The notes below the pieces were generated by a model. That model did not search any database. It worked only from the letters and a program-made list of their open reading frames with translations, and was not told where the DNA came from. A program made the translations under genes and the position numbers. A DNA stretch of 64,000 bases from Riptortus pedestris (Eukaryota; Arthropoda; Insecta; Hemiptera; Alydidae): assembly GCA_019009955.1 (NCBI GenBank), contig CM032233.1:18462501-18526500 (forward strand). The letters run 5' to 3'. Shown one piece after another: positions 45,392-58,439 of the stretch. Every line of letters begins with the position of its first letter. The stretch's first letter is position 1.

Positions 45392-48104
45392 AATTGAAGA
45401 AGCAGTCGAATAGAAATAAAAGCATATCTTATAAAAATTTATTTTTATTCATATTTATCTGACCTAAGATGAACAATACATTGTAAAATAAATCACAGGA
45501 GAACAAACAATTAAATTTAGTATAGTGCATATTTTTCACAAATTTTACTCGCACATATATCCGATGAAAACATTTTAAACTATATGTCATATATTTCAAG
45601 AATATTCATACTTCCTAAAGAATATATTTGAAGAATAAATACAATAATTATTAGATATTTATATTAAGTACACTCAATTACAGCAATGTTTAACACCCTT
45701 GTGAAGATGGATTCAGTAGGCCTTTTTTACTGAGGAAAAATCAAAGAAAAATTGAAGGTGACGTCTATAAATTTTAATATTAATTTTTTGAATAATATGG
45801 AAATTTCTGACCACAAGGTATTAAATTTGTACCATTTCCAATGAATTCTCCTTTACTTTGAGAAATGAAATGCAGTGAAACAAATTGTAGAAACTGTCGA
45901 ATAGAAATAAAAGCATATCTTAAGATATTATTTTTTTATTCATATGTCTTGGACTTCAGATGAACAGTATAATGAGAGATAAATTACGGGAGAAAAAACA
46001 ATTAAGATTCAGGATAGCTTATATTTTTCCAGAAATTTCTTTCATGTATATCTGATGAAAAAACTAAAACCTATTTGCCATATATTTCGTGACTATTTAT
46101 ACTTCCTAAAGAATAGATTTTAAGAATAAATACAATAATTATTAGGTATTTATATTACACTTAATTACAGCAATGTATATCACCTTTTTGAAGACAGATT
46201 TAGTGGTCCTTTTTTACAGATGAAAAATTAATGAAAAATTGATGGTCACATCTATAAATTCTAATATTCATTTTTTAAATAATATAAAATTTCTGACAGG
46301 ATATTACATTTGAACCATTTTCAATGATTTCTCGTAAATTTAAAAAATGAATCACAGTGAAATAAAAATTGAAAAAGCTGATGAAAGTAAATAAAAGCGT
46401 ATCTTAAAAAATTATTTTTTCATTCATATTTCTTTGACCTCAGATGAACAATACAATGCAAAATAAATTACTAGAGAAAAAACAATTAAGATTCAGGATA
46501 GTTTATATTTTTCCAGAAATTTCTTTCTTATATATCTGATGAAAAAACTAAAACCTATTTGTCATACATTTCAAGACTATTTATACTTCCTAAAGAATAG
46601 ATGTTATGAATAAATACAATAATTATTAGGCATTAATATTACACTTAAATAGAGCAATGTGTAACACCCTTTAGAAGACTGATTCACTAGGCCTTTTTTA
46701 TAAATTAAAAATCAAAGAAAAATTAAAGGTGGCGTCTATAAATCCTATAGTTCATTTTTTTAAATAGTATAAACTTTTCTGACAACAAGATATTATATTT
46801 GGACCACTTCAAATGATTTCTCTTAAATTTAAAAAATGAATCACATTGAAAAAAAAATTGAAAAAGCTCATGAAAATAAATAAAAGCATATCTGAAGTAA
46901 TTATTTTTTAATTCATATTTCTTTGACTTCAGATGAACAGTATAAAGAGAGATAAATTACAGGAGAAAAAACAATTAAGATTCAGGATAGTTTATATTTT
47001 TCCAGAAATTTCTTTCATGTATATCTGATGAAAAAACTAAAACATATTTGTCATACATTTCGAGACTATTTCTACTTCCTAAAGAATACATTTTATGAAC
47101 AAATACAATAAATATTAGGCATTAATATTACACTTAATTACAGCAATGTGTAACACCTTTTAGAAGACAGATTCACTAGGCCTTTTTTAAGGATGACAAA
47201 TCAAAGAAAAATTGAAGGTGGCATCTAAATTAAATTGTATCTTAAGTAAAAATACAATAATTATTAGATGTTTATTTTACACTTAATTACAGCAATGTTT
47301 AACACCCTTTTGAAGACAGATTCAGTAGGCTTTCTTTACAGCTGAAAAATCAAAGATAAATTAAATGTAACGTCTATAAATTCTATATTTTATTTATTTA
47401 GTAATATTATTATTTGATATTTATATTACACTATATTATAGCAATGTTTCGACATCCTTTTGAAGACTGAGATTCAGGAGCCCTTTTCATAGCGATGAAA
47501 AATTAAAGAATAATGGAAGGTTACATCTATAAGTTCTAAAGCTCATTTTTTTTTAAAATAAAAAAATTGTTGAAAACCAGATTTTATATTGGGACCATTT
47601 CTATTGATTTCTACTAAATTTTAAAAAATGAAATGATTCGAAAAAAAATATAAACGCTGATGAAAATAAAAGCATATCTTAAAGAAATAATATTTTTATT
47701 CATATTTCATAGGCCTCAGTTGAACAATACCTCTTGAAATAAATTACAGCAGATTTATGATTAAGTGTAGTGTATATTTTTCCTAAATTTTCCTCCCTGA
47801 ATTCCAGTAAAAAGTATTAAAAAGATTTGTCTTTTTTTTCAAAACTTCTCGTACTTCCAAAAGAGTACATTTTTAAAGTAACCACTAAAATTATTAGATA
47901 TTTAAATTATACTTAATTATAGCGATGTTCCAATCTCGTCGAGCATAGGAGGCTTTTTTTTTTGGCATAAAAATTAAAGAAACTTTCAAGTTGATATCCG
48001 TTGATACTTAAGTTCATTTTTTCAATGTTATAAAACTTTCTGGTAACTTGTTATTATATTTGGGCCATCTCTTATGACTTCTCCTATATATTGAAAAATG
48101 AAAT

Positions 48105-48364
48105 GGAGTGATTAATTTTTTTTTTTCTAATTTTTATTTTACGTCCACTTTATGCAACTAGGCTAATCGTGACGGGTTATCTACATACAGGTTACCATTC
48201 TTTTCTAGCCAGGGTGGGCCAAAGGAGTTTATTTAATGAGGCCGTCATTAAATAAATTTCCCTGCCCAGAGTGGGATTCGAACCCGCCACACTAGGTCTG
48301 CCATGGGAGAATAGGACCAACGCCGTAACTCGCACGGCCAACCCGAGCCCCTGGAGTGTATTAA
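48105..48364 (-). mobile_element. tRNA-derived SINE, second copy at the homologous satellite site
   Basis: Insert about 48116-48352 (minus), with B box GGTTCGAATCC intact. The left flank GGAGTGATTAA equals that of the 45146 copy, and the preceding kilobase is also homologous, so both copies descend from one insertion duplicated with the array. The sequence after the SINE resumes about 390 bp further along the monomer, so a deletion removed the original right flank. Confidence 0.85.
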
Positions 48365-48660
48365 TTTTTTTAATAATATGGAAATTTCTGACATCAAGAT
48401 ATTAAATTTGTACCATTTCCATTGAATTCTCCTTTACTTTGAGAAAGGAAATGCAGTGATACAAATTGTAGAAACAGTCAAATAGAAATAAAAGCATATC
48501 TTAAGATATTATTTTTTCATTCATATGTCTTTGATTTCAGATGAACAGTATAATGAGAGATAAATTACAGGAGAAAAAACAATTAAGATTCAGGATAGTT
48601 TTTATTTTTCCAGAATTTTTTTTCATGTATATATGATGAAAAAAACTAAAACCTATTTGC

Positions 48661-48703
48661 CATATATTTGGTAATTCAAATAAAGGGTTAGAACCATATA
48701 TTT
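48661..48703 (-). mobile_element. 25-bp retro-insertion with 9-bp duplication
   Basis: CATATATTT at 48661-48669 and 48695-48703 bracket 25 bp beginning GGTAATTCAAATAAAGG. Other monomers read GCCATATATTTCGTGAC here without a break. The 25 bp match 3711-3735, at the edge of the foldback retroelement, so this is an extremely 5'-truncated copy of that element's 3' end. Confidence 0.75.
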
Positions 48704-51700
48704 TGTGACTATTTATACTTCCTAAAGAATAAATTTTAAGAATAAATACAATAATTATTAGGCATTTATATTACACTTAATTACAGCAATGTATAACTCC
48801 TTATTGAAGACAGATTCAGTGGTCCTTTTTTACAGATGAAAAATAAACGAAAGATTGACGGTCACATCTATAAATTCTAATATTCATTTTTTAAATAATA
48901 TAAAATTTCTGACAATATTACATTTGAACCATTTTCAATGATTTTTCGTAAATTTAAAAAATGACACACAGTGAAATAAAAATTGAAAAAGCTGATGAAA
49001 ATAAATAAAAGCGTATCTTAAAAAATTATTTTTTAATTCATATTTCTTTGACCTCAGATGAACAATACAATGCAAAATAAATTACAAAAACATATATGAT
49101 TCAGGATAGTTTATATTTTTCCAGAAATTTCTTTCGAATATATCTCATGAAAAAACTAAAACCTATTTGTCATACATTTCAAAACTATTTATACTTCCTA
49201 AAGAATAGATTTAAAGAATAAATACAATAATTATTAGGCATTAATATTACACTTAAGTACAGCAATGTATAACTCCTTATTGAAGACAGATTCTGTGGTC
49301 CTTTTTTACAGATGAAAAATCAATGAAAAATTAAAGGTGGCATCTAGAAATCCTAATATTCATTTTTTTTTAATAATATAGAAATTTCTGACAACAAGAT
49401 ATTACATCTGAACCATTTCCTGTGACTTCTCCTTTATTTTAGAAATGAAATGCAGTGATACAAATTGTAGTACTTGTCGAATAGAAATAAAAGCATATCT
49501 CAAGACATTATTTTTTAATTCATATTTCTTTGACCTCAGATGAACAATACAATTCAAAATAATTAAAAGACAAAAAAAAAAAAAGAAAAGACAATTAAGA
49601 TTCAGGATTGTTTATATTTTTCCAGAAATTTCTTTCATGTATATTTGATGAAAAAACTAAAACTTCTTTGTCATACATTCAAGGCTATTTATACTTCCAA
49701 AATAATAGATTTTATGAATAAATACAATAATTATTAGGCATTTATATTACACTTAATTACAGCAATGTGTAACACCCTTTAGAAGACAGATTCACTAGGC
49801 CTTTTTTATAGATAATAAATCAAAGAAAAATTGAAGGTGGCGTCTATAAATCCTATAGTTCGTTTTTTAAATAATATAGACTTTTCTGACAGCAAGATAT
49901 TATATTTGGACCACTTCAAATGATTTCTCGTAAATTTAAAAAATGAAACACAGTGAAAAAAAATGGAAAAGCTCATGAAAATAAATAAACGCATATCTGA
50001 AGAAATTATTTTTTAATTCATATTTCTTTGACCTCAGATGAACAATACAATGCAAAATAAGTTACAGGAGAAAAAACAATTAAGATTCAGGATAGTTTAT
50101 ATTTTTCCAGAAATATCTTTCATGCATATCTGATGAAAAAACTAAAACATATTTGTCATACATTTCGAGACTATTTATACTTCCTAAAGAATACATTTTA
50201 TGAATAAATACAATAATTATTAGGCAGTAATACTACACTTAATTACAGCAATGTGTAACACCCTTTAGAAGACAGATTCAATAGGCCTTTTTTAATGACG
50301 AAAAATCAAAGAAAAATTAAAGGTGGCGTCCATAAATCCTAATATTAATTTTTTTATTAATATGGGAATTTCTGACAACAAGGTATTAAATTTGTACCAT
50401 TTCCAATGAATTCTCCTTTACTTTGAGAAATGAAATGCAGTGATACAAATTGAAGAATCCGTCGATTAGAAATAAAAGCATATCTTAAGAAATTATTTTT
50501 TAAATCATATTTCTTATACCTCAGATGAACAATACATGGCAAAATAAATTACAGGAGAAAAAACAATTAATATTCAGGATAGTTTGTATTTTCCTGAAAT
50601 GTCCTTCCTGTATATCTGTTTAAAAAACTAAAACCTATTTGTTATATATTTCTAGACTATTTATACTTCTTAAACAATAGATTGTAAGAATAAATACAAT
50701 AAATAATAGATATTTATATTTCACTAAATTATAGCAATGTTTTGATAGCCTTTTGAATACAGAATCAGTAGCCCTTTTTTACTTATAAAGAATCGAAGGT
50801 GACATCTAAAAATTCTATAATTCATTTTTCAATATTATGAAACTTTATGATAACATGTTATTATATTTGGACCATTTCTAATGATTTCTCCTGTATTTTC
50901 AAAAATGAAATTAAGTGGTAAAAATTTTAGAACCTATCGAATAGAAAAATAAGCATATCTTAAAAACATATTTTTTAATTTATATTTCTCTGACCCCAGA
51001 TGAACAATACATTGTAAAATAAATCACAGGAGAAAAAACTATAACAATTTTTGATAGTGTATAGTTTCACAAATTATCCACGCACATTTAACAAAAACAT
51101 TTTATCCTATTTGTCATATATATCAAGGCTATTCTTAAAGAATTGATTTTAAGAATAAATACTCTAATTATTAAATATTTATATTACACTATATTATAGC
51201 AATGTTTCAACCTCCTTTTTTGAAGACTGAGTTTCGGTGGTCCTGTTTTTAGTGATGAAATATATGATTAAAAAAATGGAAGATGGCATCTATAAATTCT
51301 ATAGTTTTTTTTATAACAAAAAAGTCTGATAACCAGGTTTTATATTTGGACTGTTTCCAATGATTTCTACTAAATTTTAAAAAATGTAATGCTGTGGAAA
51401 AAAATTGAAATGCTGATGAAAATAAATTATATCTTAAAGAAATAATATTTTAATTCATATTTCACAGACCTCTGTTGTATGATACATCTTGAAATACATT
51501 ACAGATGCAAAACCAATTATGATTGAGGGTAGTGTATATCTTTCTAAAGTTTTGAAACTTGAGATTAAGTAGCTATTTTTCTGGTCATAAAATTTAAAGA
51601 AGCCTTGAGGTTGACATCCGTTGATACTAATGTTCATTTTTTTCAATATTATAAAACTTTCTGATAACAAGTTATTACATTTATACCATTTATAGTGATT

Positions 51701-51984
51701 TCTCCTAAATTTTCAAAAATTAAGTGGAGTGATAAAAATTGAAGACACTATCTAATAGAATAACAGGCATATATTAAGTCATTTTTATTTATTCATATTT
51801 GTCTGACCTCATTTGAACAATACATTGTGAAGTAAATCATAGGAGAAACAAACAATTAAGATTTAGTGTAGTGTCCAGTTTTCAGAAATTTACTCGCATC
51901 TAAATCTGATTAAAAAACCTATTTGTCATATATTTCATGACTATTCAACGACAAGGTGTATATAACAAAAGTTACTTTAGTAGA

Positions 51985-52318
51985 AAGTTGGTAGACTCTC
52001 GCTAGTGAGGAGTGTGGGAGATTGTAGGTATATATGAAGTGGGGGAGTGGCTTAGTAGGCGAGGAGGGCCGAAGTCTCCAACAGTCATATACAGAGGCAG
52101 GCTGTATATTCCCCACGCTATACCATATTTGCGTAATTTCTCAGAGCTCCTTTATAGCTCTGTTGTGTAGCCTGTACTGTTAGGGGGCGGCGTTGCCTTC
52201 CTTTTGTCCCTGAATACTGGAAAATCGTAAATTACGTTTGTATTTTTATTCATTATTCGTTCTTTTTTAAAAGTATTCATTTATTTGTCGGTTAGCGTAC
52301 TAGTGACAGTCATTAAAT
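51985..52318 (+). repeat. Module E
   Basis: Same structure as module A. The variable joint is CATATTTGCG at 52124-52133. It directly follows array III. Confidence 0.8.
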
Positions 52319-52329
52319 ATGACTATTAG

Positions 52330-53815
52330 TTAGGGAAAACTAAAGGTCAAACCAGGTAACAGCTGAAATTGGTCAAAGAAAGGTAGTGTTTAAAAGAAAT
52401 GTCTCCGTTATTATGCGCCCCGTCGATGAATGATACATAAGCAATCATGATAGTTATGTTATTTCTTGAAGTTCCTGTACTACAAAAAAAAAACAATTTT
52501 CTAAAATATTTTCGTTAATAGCTGTTTTATACAAATAATGCAAACATCAAATTATGTATAGAATATGATTTCTAGCTCAAATATGTTGTTTAGATTTATG
52601 ACTTAAAAATATTCCGAATGCCAGTTGCCTAGTGTTAAGTGTTTCATATAGTTTATAAAATGTGTGTATAATTTATTAGTGTTTTATGTGGATCGCTCTA
52701 TAGAACTGAAATGTATTTTGTATATGTGTTGAGGGAAGGATGAAGGTCAGCAGAGGTTATTAGTAGATTTCCCTTATTGGAAGTCAGCTATTGAGATTGT
52801 TCTCATGACGTGATATTCGAAAGATTTCCTCAAATGTTCATCGATCCCACCCAGGACATATATATTAGCTAAAGTACCCGGTGATTACCCGGAAATCATT
52901 GTTGACTGAACAGTGATGGTATTTTATATCAAGGCTTCAATGTGTACAATTCTCGCGTGGGCGTAATGTTTTTGTGTAAGGGTCAGTTATCTGTAGGGGA
53001 CTTATACTTTAATGAGTACTAATACAATTGTTGACTCCCTATATAGTTTTTAGCGTATACCTCATTTATATTTTGTTATATGGCAAACGTGAATATAAAA
53101 AAAAGTTCCTCTAATTAAAAAAATAAACACCTTTTCTTATATGCATTCTCACCGAAAAACCAATAGGAAATCATATATTGCGAATTTTCATTTCAGGACT
53201 TCCTTATAACCCCTATTCCTTGTCCCCACAAATTTTAATATAGCTTATAATCATTGAAAAGCTAATGTTAATTCATATACCGATTTTGTTTAGTTAGTCT
53301 TTTGTAACCAATAAAATTGTTGACTCCCGCCATATTTATTAGCGTATATCTGATTTCTACTTCGTTATACGACAAAGGTGTATATAACAAAAGTTACTTT
53401 AAATAAGAAAATAAACAACTTTTGTGCACGTTTTCTGAAAACCACATAGAAAGCGAATTAGCGTAGTTTTTGATCAGGCCTCCTTTATAACTCTCACTCT
53501 TGTTCGCACCTAGACACTTTAATATAGCTTATAATCATGGAAGAGTTAATACTTATTTACATACCGAGTAAGTTCGGTTCAGTCTTTTGTGCCCAATAAA
53601 ATTGTTGACTCCCGCTGTAGTTAATAGTGTATACCCCTTTTATACTTCCGTATACGAAAAAATACTATATATCAAAAGTTATTTTAAATAACAACATAAA
53701 CAACTTTTGTGTGTGTGTTTGTGTATGTGTATATAATATATTTTCCTAATAAATGACGTGAGGAATATCTGCTAATATATGAGAAGCAATGAATCTCACC
53801 CATTGTGTGGAAATA
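52330..53815. repeat. Intermodule region, second copy of 35240-36765
   Basis: The same order as between modules C and D: diverged HINE body (52330-52750), reversed HINE 3' end (52760-52860, TTAGTAGATTTCCCTTATTG), Helitron-type 3' end (52865), three ~290-bp units (AATTGTTGACTCCC at about 53026, 53313, 53603), then TG-rich sequence and module F. Confidence 0.85.
52865..53030 (-). mobile_element. Helitron-type 3' end (second family), copy 2
   Basis: CTAA at 52868-52865 on the minus strand, preceded by the 8-nt spacer TACTTTAG and a hairpin damaged by one mutation (CCGGGTAATCACCGGG). The body matches copy 1. Confidence 0.6.
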
Positions 53816-53821
53816 ACAATA

Positions 53822-54165
53822 TGAAAGTTGGTAGACTCTCGCTAGTGCGGCGTGCGGGGTATTGTAGGTATATATGAAGTGGGGAGCGGCTTAGTAGGCG
53901 AGGAGGGCCGGAGTCTCCAACAGTCATATACAGAGGCAGGCTGTATATTCCCCACGCTATACTCAATATTGTAATTTGTCAGAGCTCCTTTATAGCTCTG
54001 TCGTGTAGCCTGTACTGTTAGGGGGCGGCGTTGTCCTCCTTTTGTCCCTGATTACTTGAGAATCGTTAATTACTTTTGTATTTTTATTTAATATCCGTTT
54101 TATTTATTTTTGGCATACATTTATCCGTTAGCGTTCTAGTGGCACTCATTTACATTTGATTTTTA
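53822..54165 (+). repeat. Module F
   Basis: Same structure as module A. The variable joint is TCAATATTG at 53963-53971. The second stem CAGAGCT/AGCTCTG is at 53980-54000 and the first stem ATACAG/CTGTAT at 53928-53946. Confidence 0.8.
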
Positions 54166-54900
54166 CAAACATATATATTAAAGAAATTTAGGGAAAACTA
54201 AAGGTCAAACCTGTTAATAGCTGAAATTGGTCCAAGAAGGGTATGGTTTAGGGGAATAAAAGAAATGTCTCCTTTATTATGCGCCTTGTCCATGAATGAT
54301 ACATAAACAATCTTGATAATTAAGTTCTTTCTTGAAATTGCTATTATAAAAACAATATTCTAATATATTTTCGTTAATAGCTGTTTTTTACAAAGAATGC
54401 AAAGATAAAATAATGTAGAATATAATTTCTAGCTCAAAGACGTTGTATAGATTTATGAATTTCAAAATATTGAGTTGCCGAGTAGAATTTACCCGTGTTT
54501 TATAGGATGGTTAAATAGAATTGTAAACTGTTTTGTATATGTATTGAGGGATGGAGTCTGGTCTGCAGAGGCTTTTAATAGATTTCCCTTATGGGAAACC
54601 AGCTATAGAGATCGTGTTAGGGACGCGATTTTCAATACATTTTTCAAGTGTTCATCGATCTCACCCAGGACTTACCGAATTTCGTTTAGTTCGGTTTAGT
54701 CTTTTGTGCCCAATAAAATTGTTGACTCCCGCTATAGTTCCACTAGTTATTAGCGTGTATCTCATTTATACTTCGGTTACGACAAAAGCGTATATAACAA
54801 CGTTTATTGTGTGCGTTTTTGTAAAAAAACCAAACATCGCCATTCTTCATTTGAGGCCTCTCCTATAACCCCCACTCCTTCTCGTCTCAGAGAGAATACT
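54166..54900. repeat. HINE fragments and one ~290-bp unit
   Basis: A diverged HINE body (54180-54470) is followed by a reversed HINE 3' end (about 54577-54675, TAGATTTCCCTTATGGGAAA) that passes directly into a ~290-bp unit (AATTGTTGACTCCC at 54716). The short frames at 54475 and 54551 cross these boundaries and are not genes. Confidence 0.6.
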
Positions 54901-55106
54901 CTAGTATAGCCTCTAGTCTAAGTTGGGCTAGTAGTAGTATGCATACTAAGTTTCATAAAATTCGGTCCCGTAGTTTAGGCGAGAAAAGGTAACAAACAAA
55001 CAGACACCAAAACCACAAATTACAGATATCATGTCTTTGGCATGTGAAACGATGAACTATCGTAAAATTTCGAGGAAAAAACAATCAATGAACAGGCAGA
55101 GGTTAC

Positions 55107-55109
<3 letters not shown>
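54901..55109 (+). repeat. Fragment resembling a common insect Helitron/SINE motif
   Basis: ATACTAAGTTTCATAAAATT followed by CGGTCCCGTAGTTTAGGCG and GGTAACAAACAAACAGACA is the kind of motif I know from many insect non-autonomous elements. No termini were located. Confidence 0.5.
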
Positions 55110-55163
<54 letters not shown>

Positions 55164-55350
55164 CTAATTTACCCGCTCGGGAAATCATTAGAGGCTGAAT
55201 GATGATGGTTATTTTTTTTTTGTTGGCAAGGCTTAAATGTATACAACTACACTTCCCGTCTGGGCGTATTGTTTCCCCATAAAGATCAGATAGGAGACTT
55301 ATACAATAGAAATTTTAGTTTTGAAGAATAAATGAAAATAAGTCCCTACT
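55110..55350 (-). mobile_element. (TA)n tract plus Helitron-type 3' end, copy 3
   Basis: A TA run (55110-55159) abuts CTAA (55163-55160 on minus), spacer TAAATTAG and hairpin CCCGAGCGGG. The body matches the other two copies through GGGCGTA and GGAGACTTATAC. The purine-rich tract at 55574-55625 lies further right. Confidence 0.6.
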
Positions 55351-58300
55351 CAATCCTTCTCCACTTTTCCGTGAATAATTCAAATCACAATCATGGATAG
55401 CATTTATTATAATTAATTTATTGGTCTGATGACAATCCGCAATTGAGTTGTTTAGTAAATTTGAGTAGAATGCAATTCCAACATTTCACAGGAAATAAGT
55501 TAACACCATTAACTGTGTTAGCCTCCTGACAACTTCAGCCCCCGCTTCAGCTACAACATTGCTTTTTTTAAATTATTTATTTAGAGGGAGAGAGTGAGAG
55601 GGGAGGGGGAGAGGGAGAGGGAATTGGGCTTCGTTTTTGCCATTTACTCGTTACAATTGGTTGTCATTTGCAGGAAGTGTAGGAAAATCGTATCATGAGT
55701 ATAACCATGACTTTACTCGAGGGAAATATGCGGAAATCACAATTGGCTAAATCCTTCTCTACAATCGATGAAGGGTGGAATCGAAAGGAATAGAGTAGGG
55801 TGGGAGTCTATCGAACAAACAAGTTTGAGCTAGTTGAGAGTTCAGTGTCCCTTCAGGAATCAAGTAAACTGCTTGGCCAGAATTCGGTAGGACTTGTAGC
55901 TCTCTGTTATTAAATTTGAAGTGTCACAATCCTTCATCAATTGGCATTGAATAAAGATTGGGATCTAGGCTTATTTTGACTTGATGGTAGAATGCAAGGA
56001 AGAAGTACTGATTTAAATGTTATAGTCACTATCCAGTCCAAAAGTAAGCAGAGGGCTTAGAAACACGAGGGAAAAAATATTTCGTGAAAAATCTCAATTG
56101 AATGTGATAGGCTTCAAGTGAGTCTGTTAATACACGGTACTTGAATAAAGTACGGATTAGATTTGTAATCATCTAGAGGAGTGTGCTTCCCAGTCATTAA
56201 AAATGAATAATCATGATGTCTTTTTTTCATTTTGATTGTAATGGCTAATTATTCGTTTAATTCAAAACGGCAAGTTTCGGCTGAACAGTAGACGCAAGAG
56301 AAGTTGGAAAGGAACCCGTCTAATTTTCAGGTATAAATATAAGGTTATTTATTACATAGTGTCTATTATTTGCAGACTTGTGTAACATTTCCATTGGTCT
56401 CACGGAGCATAGCTAAAACTATTTAAGAGGGAAGATATTCAATAACAGCTAACGTTTTATACTTTTAATGTAAACGCTTAACATCGGTCCCATTATAATA
56501 TACTTCAGTATGAAAGGACGTAAAACCTTAACAGTCTGTACAAGAGAGCATTGAAAGGAGCCCGCTTAATTTTCTGGTACAAACTTAAGGTAATTTATTA
56601 CAATTTGTCAATAGTCAATCGGTCTAGTGTCTATACTTGGTAGAAGTATGGGATATTTTTATTAACCTCCATGTGTAAAACTGTACGCCATTGGGAGGCA
56701 ATAAACTCAATAACATCAGAGATCCTACATTTTTAATTGAAACGCGTAATATCGGCGTCATTAAAAATAACTTACTAATGCACGTTAAGACTCACCAGTC
56801 AACGACATAAAAGTGTCAAATGAAACTACCTAGTTTTCAAAAAGGAAAAAAAAACCTAAGCTTATAATTAACTAATAACTAAACTTGTTCAAACATGGTT
56901 TTCCCTCGGCATATGAATATTGCATTAACTTCATTGACTCTAAATGATACTATTGAATTCTGTCGAGTCTTGTGATTCCAGTGAATTACTATTTGCCGAT
57001 CGGAAATCGGAACCAAACATTTTTGAAATTATACTTTATAAACTGTTGGCTGTATTGTAAACAGGATATTTCGTGATATATATTTAATAACGATAATGAA
57101 ATTTGACTTTAAAGTATATAACCACTCTCGGTTGTAAAATCGGATTCCCATATGTCTTATATTGTACCTTTTAAATGTTCATAGTCTTTCACCCTTTTTT
57201 TGAACTATTTGAGTAATGAGAGATTGAGCAGCCACAAAACCATTTCAAATTTGAAATAGTTTTTCAGAAAATTATGAGATACACGAAAAAAAATTCACCC
57301 CCTTGAATTTAAATAGAAATACAAACAAAATTTAGAGCCTTATTTATATAGACATTGTTTCAGCTCTCTGACCAGACTCTGTTTAGTGGAGGCCTGATAA
57401 AATGAAGGTTCGTACGGCCTGCCACGCATTAAAAAAACAAAACTGAATTAATATTAAAAATCAATGTGATGACTATGTATGGCGCAACATAAATATTAGA
57501 AGAAGAATCTTCTCTTGCCATAATATGGTGCGCTATTTAGAAAATAAGTAACCAGAAATCTCTCTAACAAATTAATTTATTTTTTTTATACGGCCCGAGT
57601 TTATATTTTAAGCCAAAAGTTGGCCTGAAATTGACTTTTCGATTTAAATGAAGCTAATATATTTCTCTCCCCCAGGTCTCGTGTCATTACTCCGTAGAAG
57701 TAGGGATGATCACAAACAAATAGCAGTGCAAGGCCAGGGCTCCCTGCCAGGTAGAAGGTCAGCATCTTAGATCTCAGTGCACTAGTTCAATGAATGGAGG
57801 GAAGCGTTGTGGGCCAATGTAAATTTACTTGCTAAAGCTTTGGTGGTTTTTCTCTACTGTAATTTGGTACTGGGGTACTAAAGTGTGCAGTTCATTCCAA
57901 TTGACCATTTGAAATTAGTATTCTGACCAGATTTGAAGTGGCATTGATATAGGTATATCTAGAGAATAATGTATCGGACATATCAAGGGCAGAATTCATC
58001 TTATTACCGCTACAGGAGGGGTATGTATCTTGGTGTAAGGTTTTCCATCTAACTATTATCTTCTTATCTTTATAACATGATAACAAGCGAGAATTAGTAA
58101 TTTTATGTAATTAATGAAATTTAATAAGTCTAGTTTATGTTTTTATAATTAAATAAAGCTATTTCTTATAATTTTGATAGAACTGTATGCACAATGAACC
58201 ATTCCAAGACTAAACATTTTAATCTTTTGAAATATTTCTGATTCTTGTTGTTTAATTAAAAGAGAAACTAACGTTTGGAGCTGACTAATGATATGAATAA

Positions 58301-58439
58301 TAAAACACTAATTATGTTTCAGACAATTTGTTAGTATAAAAATTGATTACCATAAAAAAATTGATATATAAAGTTAAGTCAATTTTTTTAAATAAGTTTA
58401 TTGGATCTAGAAGTTGTATTTCTAAGTTTTTCTAGATAT
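55351..58439. other. No gene recognised; includes a diverged tandem duplication
   Basis: The longest stretch without a known repeat. A GA-rich tract lies at 55574-55625. Two diverged units with a period of about 255 bp run from about 56290 to 56790: CCCGTCTAATTTTCAGG versus CCCGCTTAATTTTCTGG, both followed by TTTATTACA, with a second matching pair at AATAACAGC/AATAACATC. Open frames are at most about 64 codons without motifs. It could be intron or intergenic sequence. Confidence 0.45.

Larger units (their letters stand above)
43303..51950. repeat. Tandem satellite array III (~485-bp monomer, about 16 units)
   Basis: The GACCTCAGATGAACAATACA landmark or a variant is at about 43519, 44734, 45460, 45951, 46437, 46925, 47715, 48533, 49050, 49527, 50032, 50520, 50995, 51468 and 51804. 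The larger steps are explained by the mariner (43860) and SINE insertions. A block of about 950 bp ending in a SINE (44430-45390) is repeated at 47400-48352, a higher-order duplication. The monomers are the same family as arrays I and II. The array ends in ATTTCATGACTATTCAACGA before module E. Confidence 0.9.
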
